A stretch of 14,670 nucleotides of DNA from Actinomycetes bacterium (GTDB taxonomy: Bacteria; Actinomycetota; Actinomycetes; Actinomycetales; Cellulomonadaceae): positions 1 to 14,670 of the forward strand of contig JAEWOA010000299.1 in the NCBI GenBank assembly GCA_023461115.1, in the 5' to 3' direction. This document shows positions 1-6,095 of the stretch, piece by piece. Below the pieces are notes generated by a model. That model did no database searches, was not told the DNA's origin, and was given only the letters and a program-made list of their open reading frames with translations. Within the stretch, counting starts at the first letter, position 1; every line of letters starts with the position of its first letter. A program made the position numbers and the translations under genes.

Positions 1-35
1 CCTCCCGGCCGCGCGGCGCTGGGCCGTGGCGCGCG

Positions 36-845
36 TCATGGCGTGCACCCGTTCGGCTGGCCCGCCGCCTCGTACGCGACGACCGAGAAGGTCTCGGTCC
101 ACTCGGGGGCCTGGGTCGCGAGCCGGATCGCGGGCGCCGAGCAGTCGCTCAGCACCAGGCCCGGCCACCCGCCGGACGTGGTGAGCGACTGCGGCACGAA
201 CGCGAACTCGTCGGCCGCGATGTGCACCACGAACTGGAACGCGCCGTGGTAGTCCGCGGGCCGGCTCACGACGAACGTGCCGCGCTGGATGCGTTGCCCG
301 GCGGCGCCCTCGGTGCTGTCGACCGTGAGGGCGGACGTGCACACGAGCGGCGCGCCGGCGCTGTCGTAGCACTCGACGACCGCGATGGGCGGGACGGTCG
401 GCTCGGGCGTCGGGTCCTCGCCGTCCTCGAGCGTCAGGCGCGTCGAGACGACGGTGGTGCTCGTCGGGCCGCCCGCCACGACGATCGTGGTGTCGGTGGC
501 GCCGATCGGGCCGGCGTGCCCGTGGACCGTGGCCAGGATCGCGCCGCCGGCGTCGCGCAGGTCGACGCGCAGGGGCGCGCCGGCGCAGCGGTCGGGCACG
601 TCCTCGACGACGACGCCGGTGACGACGAAGGCTCCCGCGACGAACGAGTGCAGCATGGTGACGGTCGCGGCGCGCTCGCACGGCGCGGTGACGACGCCCG
701 AGGCGATGTCCTGGCCCGACACGCCGAGCCTGCTGGCGGACGCGGACCCGATCCCCGCGGACAGGACGACGAGCAGCGCGGCCGCGGCGGACACCCGCCA
801 TGCGACCCGCCGGCTCATGCGTCTGGCGGCCATCGTCGTCCTCAT
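36..845 (-). CDS. Exported two-domain protein with SipW-type signal
   Basis: Last gene of the three-gene SipW operon; 269 aa from the ATG at 845. The ATG overlaps the TGA of the upstream signal peptidase (ATGA, 842-845), which decides this start over an Arg/Ala-rich upstream extension that is a shadow of the peptidase gene. Residues 8-38 are a basic stretch, a hydrophobic core and then SASASRLGV, close to SASKLGV in the first gene of the operon. Residues about 39-135 (Cys56, Cys87) resemble the whole mature first protein, including DIASG versus DVASG and the spacing of two cysteines. A Pro/Glu linker (141-155, PTPEPTVPP) joins a second domain, 156-269, with Cys159, Cys169, Cys235 and Cys267. 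There is no sorting signal and no second membrane segment, so it is probably released or held by partners. Function unknown. Export by the adjacent peptidase is inferred from operon structure and signal type. Confidence 0.85.
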   Translation of the reverse strand: MRTTMAARRMSRRVAWRVSAAAALLVVLSAGIGSASASRLGVSGQDIASGVVTAPCERAATVTMLHSFVAGAFVVTGVVVEDVPDRCAGAPLRVDLRDAGGAILATVHGHAGPIGATDTTIVVAGGPTSTTVVSTRLTLEDGEDPTPEPTVPPIAVVECYDSAGAPLVCTSALTVDSTEGAAGQRIQRGTFVVSRPADYHGAFQFVVHIAADEFAFVPQSLTTSGGWPGLVLSDCSAPAIRLATQAPEWTETFSVVAYEAAGQPNGCTP

Positions 846-1459
846 CGGGCGATCGGACTGGCCAGCTCGTCCTGCCGAGCCTGCGGACCGGCCGCCGGTT
901 CCATGATCGGGTCGGGCTCGTCGTCGGGCGCGGGACCCCCGTCCTGCTCGACGATCGCGCGGGTGCGCGCGGGCCACACCAGGACGCCGGCGCCGACGAG
1001 CGTGAGCGAGAGCCAAAGGGTGGGGCTCGTCGCGAGCGCGCCGACCGCCGCGGGCACCGTGACGTGCCAGCGGACCACGCCCAGCACGTCGTCGGACGTG
1101 GGGCGGAACGGGTCGCGCCAGTCGTTGTTGTCGCCCTGGGTGATCCAGCCGTCGTCGTCCTGGCCGATCACGCGGTGGACGATGTTGCCGCCGAGCTCGG
1201 GGACCTCGTAGACGATCACGTCGCCGAGCTGGGCGGGCTCGCGCCAGCCGACGACGACGTCGCCGGTGGCGTAGGTCGGGTCCATGGAGTGGCCCCGCAC
1301 CAGGGTCATGCTGAGGTGGCCGCCGAATGCGGCGGGCCAGAGGAACCAGACGAGCCCCGCGACGACGAGCGCGCCGAGCACGTTCTTGACGGCACGCCAG
1401 GCCGTCCGGCCGCGCTTCGTGGGCGCGGCCGGTGCGGCCTGAGTCTGTGGCGTGCTCAC
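842..1459 (-). CDS. sipW: Signal peptidase I, SipW/ER type (second module)
   Basis: Membrane serine protease of family S26, predicted to remove the signal peptides of its two operon neighbours. It has 205 aa from a GTG start at 1459, 16 bp after the stop of the upstream gene; no convincing Shine-Dalgarno is visible, so coupling or a different start is possible. A Pro/Ala-rich N-terminus is followed by a membrane segment (about 25-45), then box B with nucleophile Ser58 (RGHSMDPTY), box D (GDVIVYE, 79-85), box E with His95 (NIVHRVIG) and Asp110 (ITQGDNND). His in place of the usual bacterial Lys is the mark of the ER/SipW class. A second membrane segment lies at about 141-163, followed by an acidic, Pro-rich tail. 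It overlaps the next gene by 4 bp. It is clearly different from the paralogue at 5462-6016 in the N-terminus and tail, which suggests a separate substrate set. Confidence 0.93.
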   Translation of the reverse strand: MSTPQTQAAPAAPTKRGRTAWRAVKNVLGALVVAGLVWFLWPAAFGGHLSMTLVRGHSMDPTYATGDVVVGWREPAQLGDVIVYEVPELGGNIVHRVIGQDDDGWITQGDNNDWRDPFRPTSDDVLGVVRWHVTVPAAVGALATSPTLWLSLTLVGAGVLVWPARTRAIVEQDGGPAPDDEPDPIMEPAAGPQARQDELASPIAR

Positions 1460-1475
1460 CTGGTTGCTCGGGGGG

Positions 1476-1895
1476 TCACTTGATGACGACGGCGATCTTG
1501 ACGACGTCGAAGTTGGTGACGGTGTCCGCCACGGGGATGCTGATCGTGCCGCCGGCGGCCTTGTCGTAGGCGGCCTCGTCGGTGGTCAGGACGCCGTCCG
1601 TCTTGTCCAGGGTGTAGACCGTGACGGTCTTGCCGTCGCACTTGTCGTCGATGCCCGCGACGTCGACCGACGCGATGTCGAACGAGCCGTTCGCGTTCAG
1701 GTCGCTGGCGACGACGTACTCGGCGTCGACCTCGTCGTCGCACACGGGGATGGGCTCGCTCACGCCCGAGGCGACGTCCTTGACCGAGTTCACGCCGAGC
1801 TTGGACGCGGACGCCGCGGTGATCCCGACGACGCCGAGCGCGATCAGGGCGGTGGCGACGACGCGCTTGCGGTTCGTGGTCTTCGTGGTGCGCAT
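1476..1895 (-). CDS. Small exported protein with alternate (SipW-type) signal
   Basis: First gene of the three-gene operon; 139 aa. The ATG at 1895 has an AAGGA Shine-Dalgarno about 10 nt upstream. The N-terminus MRTTKTTNRKR is basic and leads into a hydrophobic core (12-28) ending ITAASASKLGV, the alternate-type signal used by SipW-class peptidases; the peptidase follows 16 bp downstream. The mature part is about 105 aa, acidic and predicted mostly beta, with two cysteines (Cys52, Cys86) that could form one disulfide and a DLNANGSFD stretch (65-73) reminiscent of a calcium-binding loop. The same domain, with both cysteines, recurs at the N-terminus of the protein encoded at 36-845. No enzyme motif is visible. 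A structural surface or matrix component is the most natural guess. Family naming (alternate signal-mediated exported protein) is by signal type only. Confidence 0.85.
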   Translation of the reverse strand: MRTTKTTNRKRVVATALIALGVVGITAASASKLGVNSVKDVASGVSEPIPVCDDEVDAEYVVASDLNANGSFDIASVDVAGIDDKCDGKTVTVYTLDKTDGVLTTDEAAYDKAAGGTISIPVADTVTNFDVVKIAVVIK

Positions 1896-1969
1896 GGTGA
1901 GTATGTCCTTCGCTCAGGGTGAGTGCCTGGTGCGGCTACACCCGAGTATTCGGTTGCGTATACACGAAT

Positions 1970-1991
1970 TCGCAGGACGTTTGTCCTGCGA
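1970..1991. repeat. Perfect inverted repeat, operator or leader hairpin
   Basis: TCGCAGGAC, then a 4-nt GTTT centre, then GTCCTGCGA: nine matching base pairs, about 75 bp upstream of the first gene of the SipW operon at 1476-1895. The dyad could be an operator for a dimeric regulator, or a stem-loop in the 5' leader if transcription starts further upstream. It has no T-tract, so a terminator is less likely. Confidence 0.6.
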
Positions 1992-2134
1992 GAGGGTAAA
2001 TGCGCAGGTCAAAGTCGTGGATGAATTGGTGGATTACGCATAGGTCCTTGACGAACTGGCGGCGCGGGACTGAGCCGCTTTCGTCGTCGCGCACGTCACG
2101 TCCTCGCGGCGCGCCAAGGCCCGGGCGGCCGCGG

Positions 2135-2140
2135 CAGAAT
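2135..2140 (+). promoter_or_regulatory. -10-like box for a leaderless SGNH hydrolase mRNA
   Basis: CAGAAT lies 6 nt before the GTG at 2147, the spacing expected if the transcript begins at or next to the start codon. No Shine-Dalgarno is visible. The first base deviates from TAnnnT. The same geometry is seen before the genes at 8169, 11987 and 14401. Confidence 0.45.
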
Positions 2141-2146
2141 GTGCCG

Positions 2147-2986
2147 GTGACTTCGCAGAACACCCCCCGCTGGACCAGGTACGTCGCGATCGGCGACTCG
2201 TTCACGGAGGGGCTCTGGGACTCCCCCGGCGGGCTCCACGAGCCCGACCGCCCGCAGCGCGGCTGGGCCGACCAGCTCGCCGTCCACCTGTCCGCACGGC
2301 GCACTCACACGGGCCAGGCCCCCCTTGAGTACGCCAACCTCGCGATCCGCGGCCGGCTGCTGCGCCCGATCCTCACCGAGCAGGTCCCCGCGGCGCTCGC
2401 CCTGGAGCCGGACCTCGTCAGCGTCATCGGCGGCGGGAACGACATCCTGCGGCCCACGGCCGACATCGACCGGCTCGCGCGCAACCTCGAGGCCACGGTG
2501 GTGAAGCTGCGCTCCGCCGGGATCGACGTGCTGCTCGGCACCGGGTTCGACTCCGTCAACAGCCCGCTCGTGAAGAGCACCCGCTCGCGAGTCGCCGTCT
2601 TCAACTCGCACGTGTGGTCGATCGCGCGGCGCCACGACGCGTACGTCCTGGACGTGTGGGGCATGCGATCGCTCCAGGACTGGCGCATGTGGGCCTCCGA
2701 CCGCATCCACCTCACGCCCGACGGGCACACGCGCGTCGCGCAGGCCGCGCTCGTCGCGCTCGGCCTGGAGCCCGACGACGAGCGCTGGGACGACCCGCTC
2801 GCGCCGCTGCCGCCCGCGCCGCGCCTCGAGCGCATGCGCGCCGACGCCGTGTGGCTGCGCGAGCACGTCTACCCGTGGGCCACCCGCCGCCTCCACGGCC
2901 GCAGCTCCGGCGACGCCCGACTCCCGAAGCGCCCGACCCCGGAAACCGTCGTGGAGGCGGCGACACAGAGCCGCGGGGTCAGCTGA
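2147..2986 (+). CDS. SGNH/GDSL-family hydrolase (cytoplasmic)
   Basis: Esterase or lipase-like hydrolase of the SGNH superfamily, 279 aa. All four blocks are visible: Ser18 in AIGDSFTEG, Gly69 in NLAIRG, Asn98 in GGGNDI, and Asp185 with His188 in DRIHLTPDGH. The strand YVAIGDS begins at residue 12, so no signal peptide is present and the enzyme should be cytoplasmic; the substrate cannot be told from sequence. I chose GTG 2147 because a -10-like CAGAAT lies 6 nt upstream (leaderless geometry). GTG 2141 would add two residues, and longer N-termini back to 2000 read through the intergenic region with no homology-like content. The C-terminal 80 residues are Pro/Arg-rich and probably partly disordered. 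Its end overlaps the convergent gene at 2979 by 8 bp. No functional link to the flanking SipW operons is evident. Confidence 0.93.
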   Translation: MTSQNTPRWTRYVAIGDSFTEGLWDSPGGLHEPDRPQRGWADQLAVHLSARRTHTGQAPLEYANLAIRGRLLRPILTEQVPAALALEPDLVSVIGGGNDILRPTADIDRLARNLEATVVKLRSAGIDVLLGTGFDSVNSPLVKSTRSRVAVFNSHVWSIARRHDAYVLDVWGMRSLQDWRMWASDRIHLTPDGHTRVAQAALVALGLEPDDERWDDPLAPLPPAPRLERMRADAVWLREHVYPWATRRLHGRSSGDARLPKRPTPETVVEAATQSRGVS

Positions 2987-4265
2987 CGCAGACCGTCATC
3001 GTCCGCGAGACCGCGGCGACACCCGGACCGGCGGCGCGGACGCCCCATTGGTCGGAGGACGACGCGACAATGCGGTAGACGGTGCCACTCAGCAGCGACA
3101 GCGACGTTCCGGAGGTTCGCAGCGACACCGTGTCAGCCGACAGGCCGTTCGATGTTCGGAGCGTGACTAGCGGGCCGAGGTCGACGTCCGCCCTCCATCC
3201 GTAGTAGAACGGCGACCCGTTGGCCACGCCCACGGAGACGTCAGCGCACGCGTTCCACTTGTCGTTGGCGTACGAGACGGTCTGGGAGTAGCCCATGCTC
3301 GGGATGTACGGGGGGGCGGGCAGGTTGCGATTGCAGAGGCGGAAGCTCGTCGACGACGGGAACCCTGACGCCGCATTGGTGGAGAGCCTGCGGCGCGGGT
3401 CCGTCGTCGACTGCTTCGCGCTGAACTGGATCAGCCCCGCGCTCGGCGTGTTGTCGAGTCGCTCCATCCAGCCGTTGTCGCCCTCCACTACGTAGTGGCT
3501 CATCACCGTGTCGCCACGGAACGGCAGAGCCGTCATGTCGATCTGGGCGTACCACTGCACGGGCTCATACGACGTCGTCGAGACCTGGACATCGACGCAT
3601 GTCTGCACGTTGGAGATCACATCCCACGTGAGCTGCGTGACGGTCGAGCTCGACGTGCCGGGGAACACCGCATCGGAGCCCGCCATGGTGCCGCAGTCGC
3701 GCACCTTCACGCGCGTGCCCGTCCATCCTGTCCCGTTGGTCCCAAAGAGCGTGAACGTGCGCGGCGACGCGCTGGCGACGGTGCGGTTGGCGCTGGTCGC
3801 GCCGCTCGCCCGCGCCACCGCATCGGAACGGCACGCGGCACCGGCTCGCTGGATCTGCCCCGTGCCGTCGTCGAGCACGTACACCGGCACGTACGGAAAG
3901 ACCGAGGTGTCCGAGAGCGCCAGGTTGACCACCCACGTCACCGGTGTGCTAGACGAGGTCTTGACCACCAGCTGCCGACTGAAGGCCGCGGGTCCGCCGA
4001 CGGAGGCGACGTCGCTCTTGACGCCGACGTCCACCCAGCACGTGCCTGCGGGCAGGAGCGCGCCGGTCGACGTGTCGTAGGCGTCGCAACGTAGACCGCT
4101 GGTCGTCGACTGCCCCCACGACGCCGAGCGGACCGTGCCGGTGAGTGCGACGCCGTCCTGCCAGGCGGCACTCGTCTCCGAGGTGGCGTGACCCAGCACG
4201 GCGCCGGCGACGAGCAACAGGAGCGCGACGACGGCGCCCGCTGTTCGGCGCGCAGAACGGCGCAT
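2979..4265 (-). CDS. Large exported protein, SipW-type signal, three Cys-bounded repeats
   Basis: Last gene of the five-gene operon; 428 aa. The ATG at 4265 is preceded by GGGGAGGT ending 3 nt upstream, far better than the ATG at 4301, which has no ribosome site and nearly abuts the previous stop. The N-terminus is basic (MRRSARR), then hydrophobic (9-26), then ATSETSAAWQDG (27-38), matching the TSAAWTD signal region of the two TasA-like proteins in the operon. The mature part holds three units of similar layout: Cys76 to Cys191, Cys223 to Cys311 and Cys340 to Cys426. Each opens with C..DV.V, then an aromatic-rich strand (TPVTWVV, EPVQWYAQ, FYYGWRAD), and closes on a cysteine after a strand (VKVRDC, SFRLC, MTVC). 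Cys60 and Cys145 are extra. This suggests disulfide-closed beta-sandwich domains on the surface. No catalytic motif is seen. Codon use is visibly less GC-rich than in otsA or the kinase. Function unknown; an adhesin or fibre-tip role is conjecture. Confidence 0.87.
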   Translation of the reverse strand: MRRSARRTAGAVVALLLLVAGAVLGHATSETSAAWQDGVALTGTVRSASWGQSTTSGLRCDAYDTSTGALLPAGTCWVDVGVKSDVASVGGPAAFSRQLVVKTSSSTPVTWVVNLALSDTSVFPYVPVYVLDDGTGQIQRAGAACRSDAVARASGATSANRTVASASPRTFTLFGTNGTGWTGTRVKVRDCGTMAGSDAVFPGTSSSTVTQLTWDVISNVQTCVDVQVSTTSYEPVQWYAQIDMTALPFRGDTVMSHYVVEGDNGWMERLDNTPSAGLIQFSAKQSTTDPRRRLSTNAASGFPSSTSFRLCNRNLPAPPYIPSMGYSQTVSYANDKWNACADVSVGVANGSPFYYGWRADVDLGPLVTLRTSNGLSADTVSLRTSGTSLSLLSGTVYRIVASSSDQWGVRAAGPGVAAVSRTMTVCVS

Positions 4266-4268
4266 CGG

Positions 4269-4276
4269 ACCTCCCC
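4269..4276 (-). promoter_or_regulatory. Strong Shine-Dalgarno deciding the start at 4265
   Basis: GGGGAGGT on the minus strand, 3 nt before the ATG at 4265. It argues for a 428-aa product rather than the 440-aa reading from 4301, and gives the n-region MRRSARR, normal for an exported protein. Confidence 0.7.
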
Positions 4277-4308
4277 TGGCTCCTCGGACGTAGCTCGACA
4301 TGGCTCGA

Positions 4309-4866
4309 TCAGGGAGCCGGGCTGACGGTCGTTCCCTGGACGATGACCTGCAATGGAGCCTCCTTGTTGGCGCAGGTCGCCTGGGCCGCGTTGGGCTGCA
4401 TCGTGAGTGTCACCGTCGCGGTCGCCTTACTGGCCGCATCGACCCCCGTCGGGTCGCCTGCGAGCGTGCCTGTCGGCAAAGTCGAGTACGCCACCGTGAC
4501 GCATGACGCGGCGATGAGAGTCGCGGGGTTGTTCGAGTCCCATGCGAGTTTCAGCGGCGCCGAGCCGGCGTTCCAGAGCTCGATCGTCTTGACCACGGAG
4601 ACGCCCGGAACCATGTCGGCGACCGTGCCGAGGTCGACCGCCACTCCCGTCGCCGCCGAGTCGGCGGCCAGGTATGTCGACGAACCGGAGAGCCGGCCAC
4701 GCAAGTCGACGGACGCGCTCTTCGCCTTGCCGGTGAAGTAGGCGTTGTCCGTCCAGGCGGCAGAGGTCGCGGCCGCGCCCATGCCGACGAGCGCGCCCGC
4801 GGCGAGCGTGAGCTTAAGGACCGTCGCGAGGCGCGAACGGCGCTGGCGGCCAATCGTGGCGGTCAT
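4309..4866 (-). CDS. TasA/camelysin-like exported protein 2
   Basis: Fourth gene of the five-gene operon; 185 aa. The ATG at 4866 overlaps the TGA of the upstream gene (ATGA, 4863-4866), fixing the start; a longer reading to 5295 is out-of-frame shadow. A basic N-terminus (RQRRSRLATVLK) and hydrophobic core (17-34) run into ATSAAWTDNAYF, almost identical to ATSAAWTDDAWF in the operon's first gene. This is the SipW-dependent signal seen in TasA and camelysin proteins. The mature domain is about 145 aa, Thr/Ala/Val-rich and predicted all-beta, with the string VKTIELWNAGSAPLKLAW typical of an Ig-like sandwich around a 'neutral' strand pair, plus Cys122 and Cys165. Bacillus TasA forms extracellular fibres; camelysin was described as a metalloprotease, but no HExxH is present here, so I favour a structural role. 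Next gene starts 43 bp downstream. Confidence 0.88.
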   Translation of the reverse strand: MTATIGRQRRSRLATVLKLTLAAGALVGMGAAATSAAWTDNAYFTGKAKSASVDLRGRLSGSSTYLAADSAATGVAVDLGTVADMVPGVSVVKTIELWNAGSAPLKLAWDSNNPATLIAASCVTVAYSTLPTGTLAGDPTGVDAASKATATVTLTMQPNAAQATCANKEAPLQVIVQGTTVSPAP

Positions 4867-5465
4867 GGCGTCGTCTCCGGGATCGTGCGTGAGCTGGCGG
4901 GCGTGGTGGTGGCTGCAGGTTCGTCGTCGAGCGCCCGGCGCCGTCGGCCGAGCGCGGCCAGGAGGATCCCCGCGGCGGCGGCCGCGCCCGCGAGTGCGGC
5001 GAGTGTGGAAGCGGCCGTGCCCGTGGCCGCCAGTGGCCCCGCTTCGCGTTCCGAGAGCAGGTACCGCGCCTCGAGCGACTGCGTGTCGCCCGGGTCGAGG
5101 TCGACCATCGTCACACCCACTCGGAGCGTGTAGACCCCCGCCGGGATCGAGGTACCCCGGACTGCGGCAAGCAAGTTGATGCAGGCCGCACCGCTGCTCG
5201 GGCACAGCGTGGCGGTCCAGCGCGCGACGCCAGTGCCGGTGCGAGTCACCGCGACCTGCGCGACCTGCGCGTGCCGAGGGACCGCTAGTGCCCACGACGT
5301 GCTGGCCGAACTACCCGGCCGCAGGTCGCGAAAGTGGACCTCCACCGGCATGGCGCGCGGCAGCGCCTGCGCGCTCGTCGCCCCGGCCACCGTCGACGCC
5401 AGGGCGAGCGCGGCCGCGGCCGCGAAGCTCGCAGTCATCGCCCGGCCACCGCGCCCGCTGGTCAC
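4863..5465 (-). CDS. Wall-anchored protein with LAATG sorting signal
   Basis: Third gene of the five-gene operon; 200 aa. The GTG at 5465 overlaps the TGA of the SipW gene (GTGA, 5462-5465) and gives a basic n-region (TSGRGGR), so I prefer it to the ATG at 5438. The signal peptide (about 1-34) is of ordinary Sec type, ending SAQA before LPRAMP, unlike the SipW-type signals of its neighbours. The mature domain (35-140) is beta-rich, with Cys88 and Cys95 close together. The C-terminus has the three-part sorting signal: LAATG (145-149), a hydrophobic segment (153-171) and RRRR (174-177), followed by a 23-aa polar tail. LAxTG is the motif linked to class E sortases of high-GC Gram-positives; no sortase gene is in the window. 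It may anchor the TasA-like proteins to peptidoglycan, as TapA assists TasA in Bacillus; that is inference. It does not resemble TapA in sequence as far as I can see. Confidence 0.87.
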   Translation of the reverse strand: MTSGRGGRAMTASFAAAAALALASTVAGATSAQALPRAMPVEVHFRDLRPGSSASTSWALAVPRHAQVAQVAVTRTGTGVARWTATLCPSSGAACINLLAAVRGTSIPAGVYTLRVGVTMVDLDPGDTQSLEARYLLSEREAGPLAATGTAASTLAALAGAAAAAGILLAALGRRRRALDDEPAATTTPASSRTIPETTP

Positions 5466-6016
5466 AGCCCGACGCTCACCGGCTCGGGAGCCACGTCGAC
5501 CTCCGGCATTGACCGCCTCCCGCGCTTGGGTTCTGTCGGCGGCAGCAGCGACAGGCCGAGCAGGCACAGCAGCGTGAAGCCGAGCGGGATCGCGACCGAG
5601 GGGCGCGTGATCGTGGTGATCGCGTACCCGCCGCCCGAGATCTGCAGGGCCGGCTGCCACACGTGGTCGCCGACGATGTACTCGCCGCCGTCCTCGCTCT
5701 GGTTGGCGTCGCCCTTCATGCGGATCGACCAGTGGCCGTCGCCGGTCGGCTCGACCCCGACGATGCGGTGCGACACCAGGTTGCCCGTGATGTCGCTGAA
5801 GATCGACGTCACCTGCCCGACCTCGACCTGCGCCGTCGGCTTGCGCACGTCCACCAGCAAGTCGCCGGTCATGATCCCGGGCTCCATCGAGCCCGAGATC
5901 ACGACCAGCGGCTTCAGGTAGCCCAGCTGGGTGGCGCCCCACACGAGCACGCTCAGCAGACCGACTGCGGCGACGAGCCACAGCACGACGTTGCCGACGA
6001 GTTTCAGCACGCGCAT
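5462..6016 (-). CDS. sipW: Signal peptidase I, SipW/ER type (first module)
   Basis: Second gene of the five-gene operon; 184 aa. The ATG at 6016 has GGGAGG 6 nt upstream. Two membrane segments (about 8-28 and 139-159) flank an extracytoplasmic catalytic domain. Nucleophile Ser43 lies in VISGSMEPGI, His83 in LVSHRIVGV and Asp103 in MKGDANQSEDGGEY. The Ser/His/Asp set instead of Ser/Lys, and the short KGDAN box, are diagnostic of the SipW/archaeal/ER class that processes TasA-type substrates. The predicted substrates are the proteins at 6096-6701, 4309-4866 and 2979-4265, which share the TSAAW(T/Q)D region. The TGA overlaps the GTG of the next gene, so the two are translationally coupled. A GC-rich stem-loop lies between this gene and the upstream TasA-like gene and may lower its expression relative to that substrate. 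Confidence 0.95.
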   Translation of the reverse strand: MRVLKLVGNVVLWLVAAVGLLSVLVWGATQLGYLKPLVVISGSMEPGIMTGDLLVDVRKPTAQVEVGQVTSIFSDITGNLVSHRIVGVEPTGDGHWSIRMKGDANQSEDGGEYIVGDHVWQPALQISGGGYAITTITRPSVAIPLGFTLLCLLGLSLLPPTEPKRGRRSMPEVDVAPEPVSVGL

Positions 6017-6045
6017 GGGGAACCTCCCTTCTCAGTGCGTCGAGT

Positions 6046-6085
6046 CGCGGCCGGGCCGGGTTCGGGGGCGCCCCGGCCGGCCGCG
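6046..6085 (-). terminator. GC-rich stem-loop between TasA-like gene and sipW
   Basis: On the plus strand, CGCGGCCGG and CCGGG (6046-6060, with one bulged G between them) pair with 6072-6085, giving 14 base pairs around an 11-nt loop. There is no T-run on the minus strand after it. It lies 10 bp beyond the stop of the TasA-like gene and 30 bp before the sipW start. It could be a partial terminator or a 3'-end stabiliser setting a substrate-to-peptidase ratio, not a full stop. Confidence 0.6.
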
Positions 6086-6095
6086 TGTCGGTAGC

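Larger units (their letters stand above)
1896..2146. promoter_or_regulatory. Divergent intergenic region, SipW operon 2 / SGNH hydrolase
   Basis: A 251-bp gene-free stretch that must hold the minus-strand promoter of the three-gene SipW operon and the plus-strand promoter of the SGNH hydrolase. Its central part (about 1930-2050) is visibly richer in A/T than the flanking genes. It holds a strong dyad (1970-1991), a GTATAC palindrome (1958-1963), a pair of similar 13-mers 30 bp apart (2020-2032 and 2050-2062) and a -10-like box at 2135-2140. I could not fix the -10/-35 of the minus-strand promoter. Open frames crossing it lack ribosome sites and family features. Confidence 0.6.

Noticed and set aside
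1..35. Terminator after the last gene of the three-gene operon
   Set aside because: Only short GCGCG complementarities are visible and the region is cut by the window edge.
2000..2146. Start of the SGNH gene at 2000 (328 aa)
   Set aside because: The added 49 residues read through the divergent promoter region and do not resemble a signal peptide or a domain.
1936..2304. 122-aa minus-strand frame across the intergenic region
   Set aside because: It overlaps the SGNH coding start, has no ribosome site and no recognisable motif.
4867..5295. N-terminal extension of the second TasA-like protein to 328 aa
   Set aside because: It lies in another frame of the LAATG gene, and the ATGA overlap at 4863-4866 gives the expected signal sequence.
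5466..5981. N-terminal extension of the LAATG protein to a 372-aa reading
   Set aside because: The extension is an out-of-frame copy of sipW with Arg/Gly-rich content. The GTGA overlap at 5462-5465 gives a normal signal peptide.
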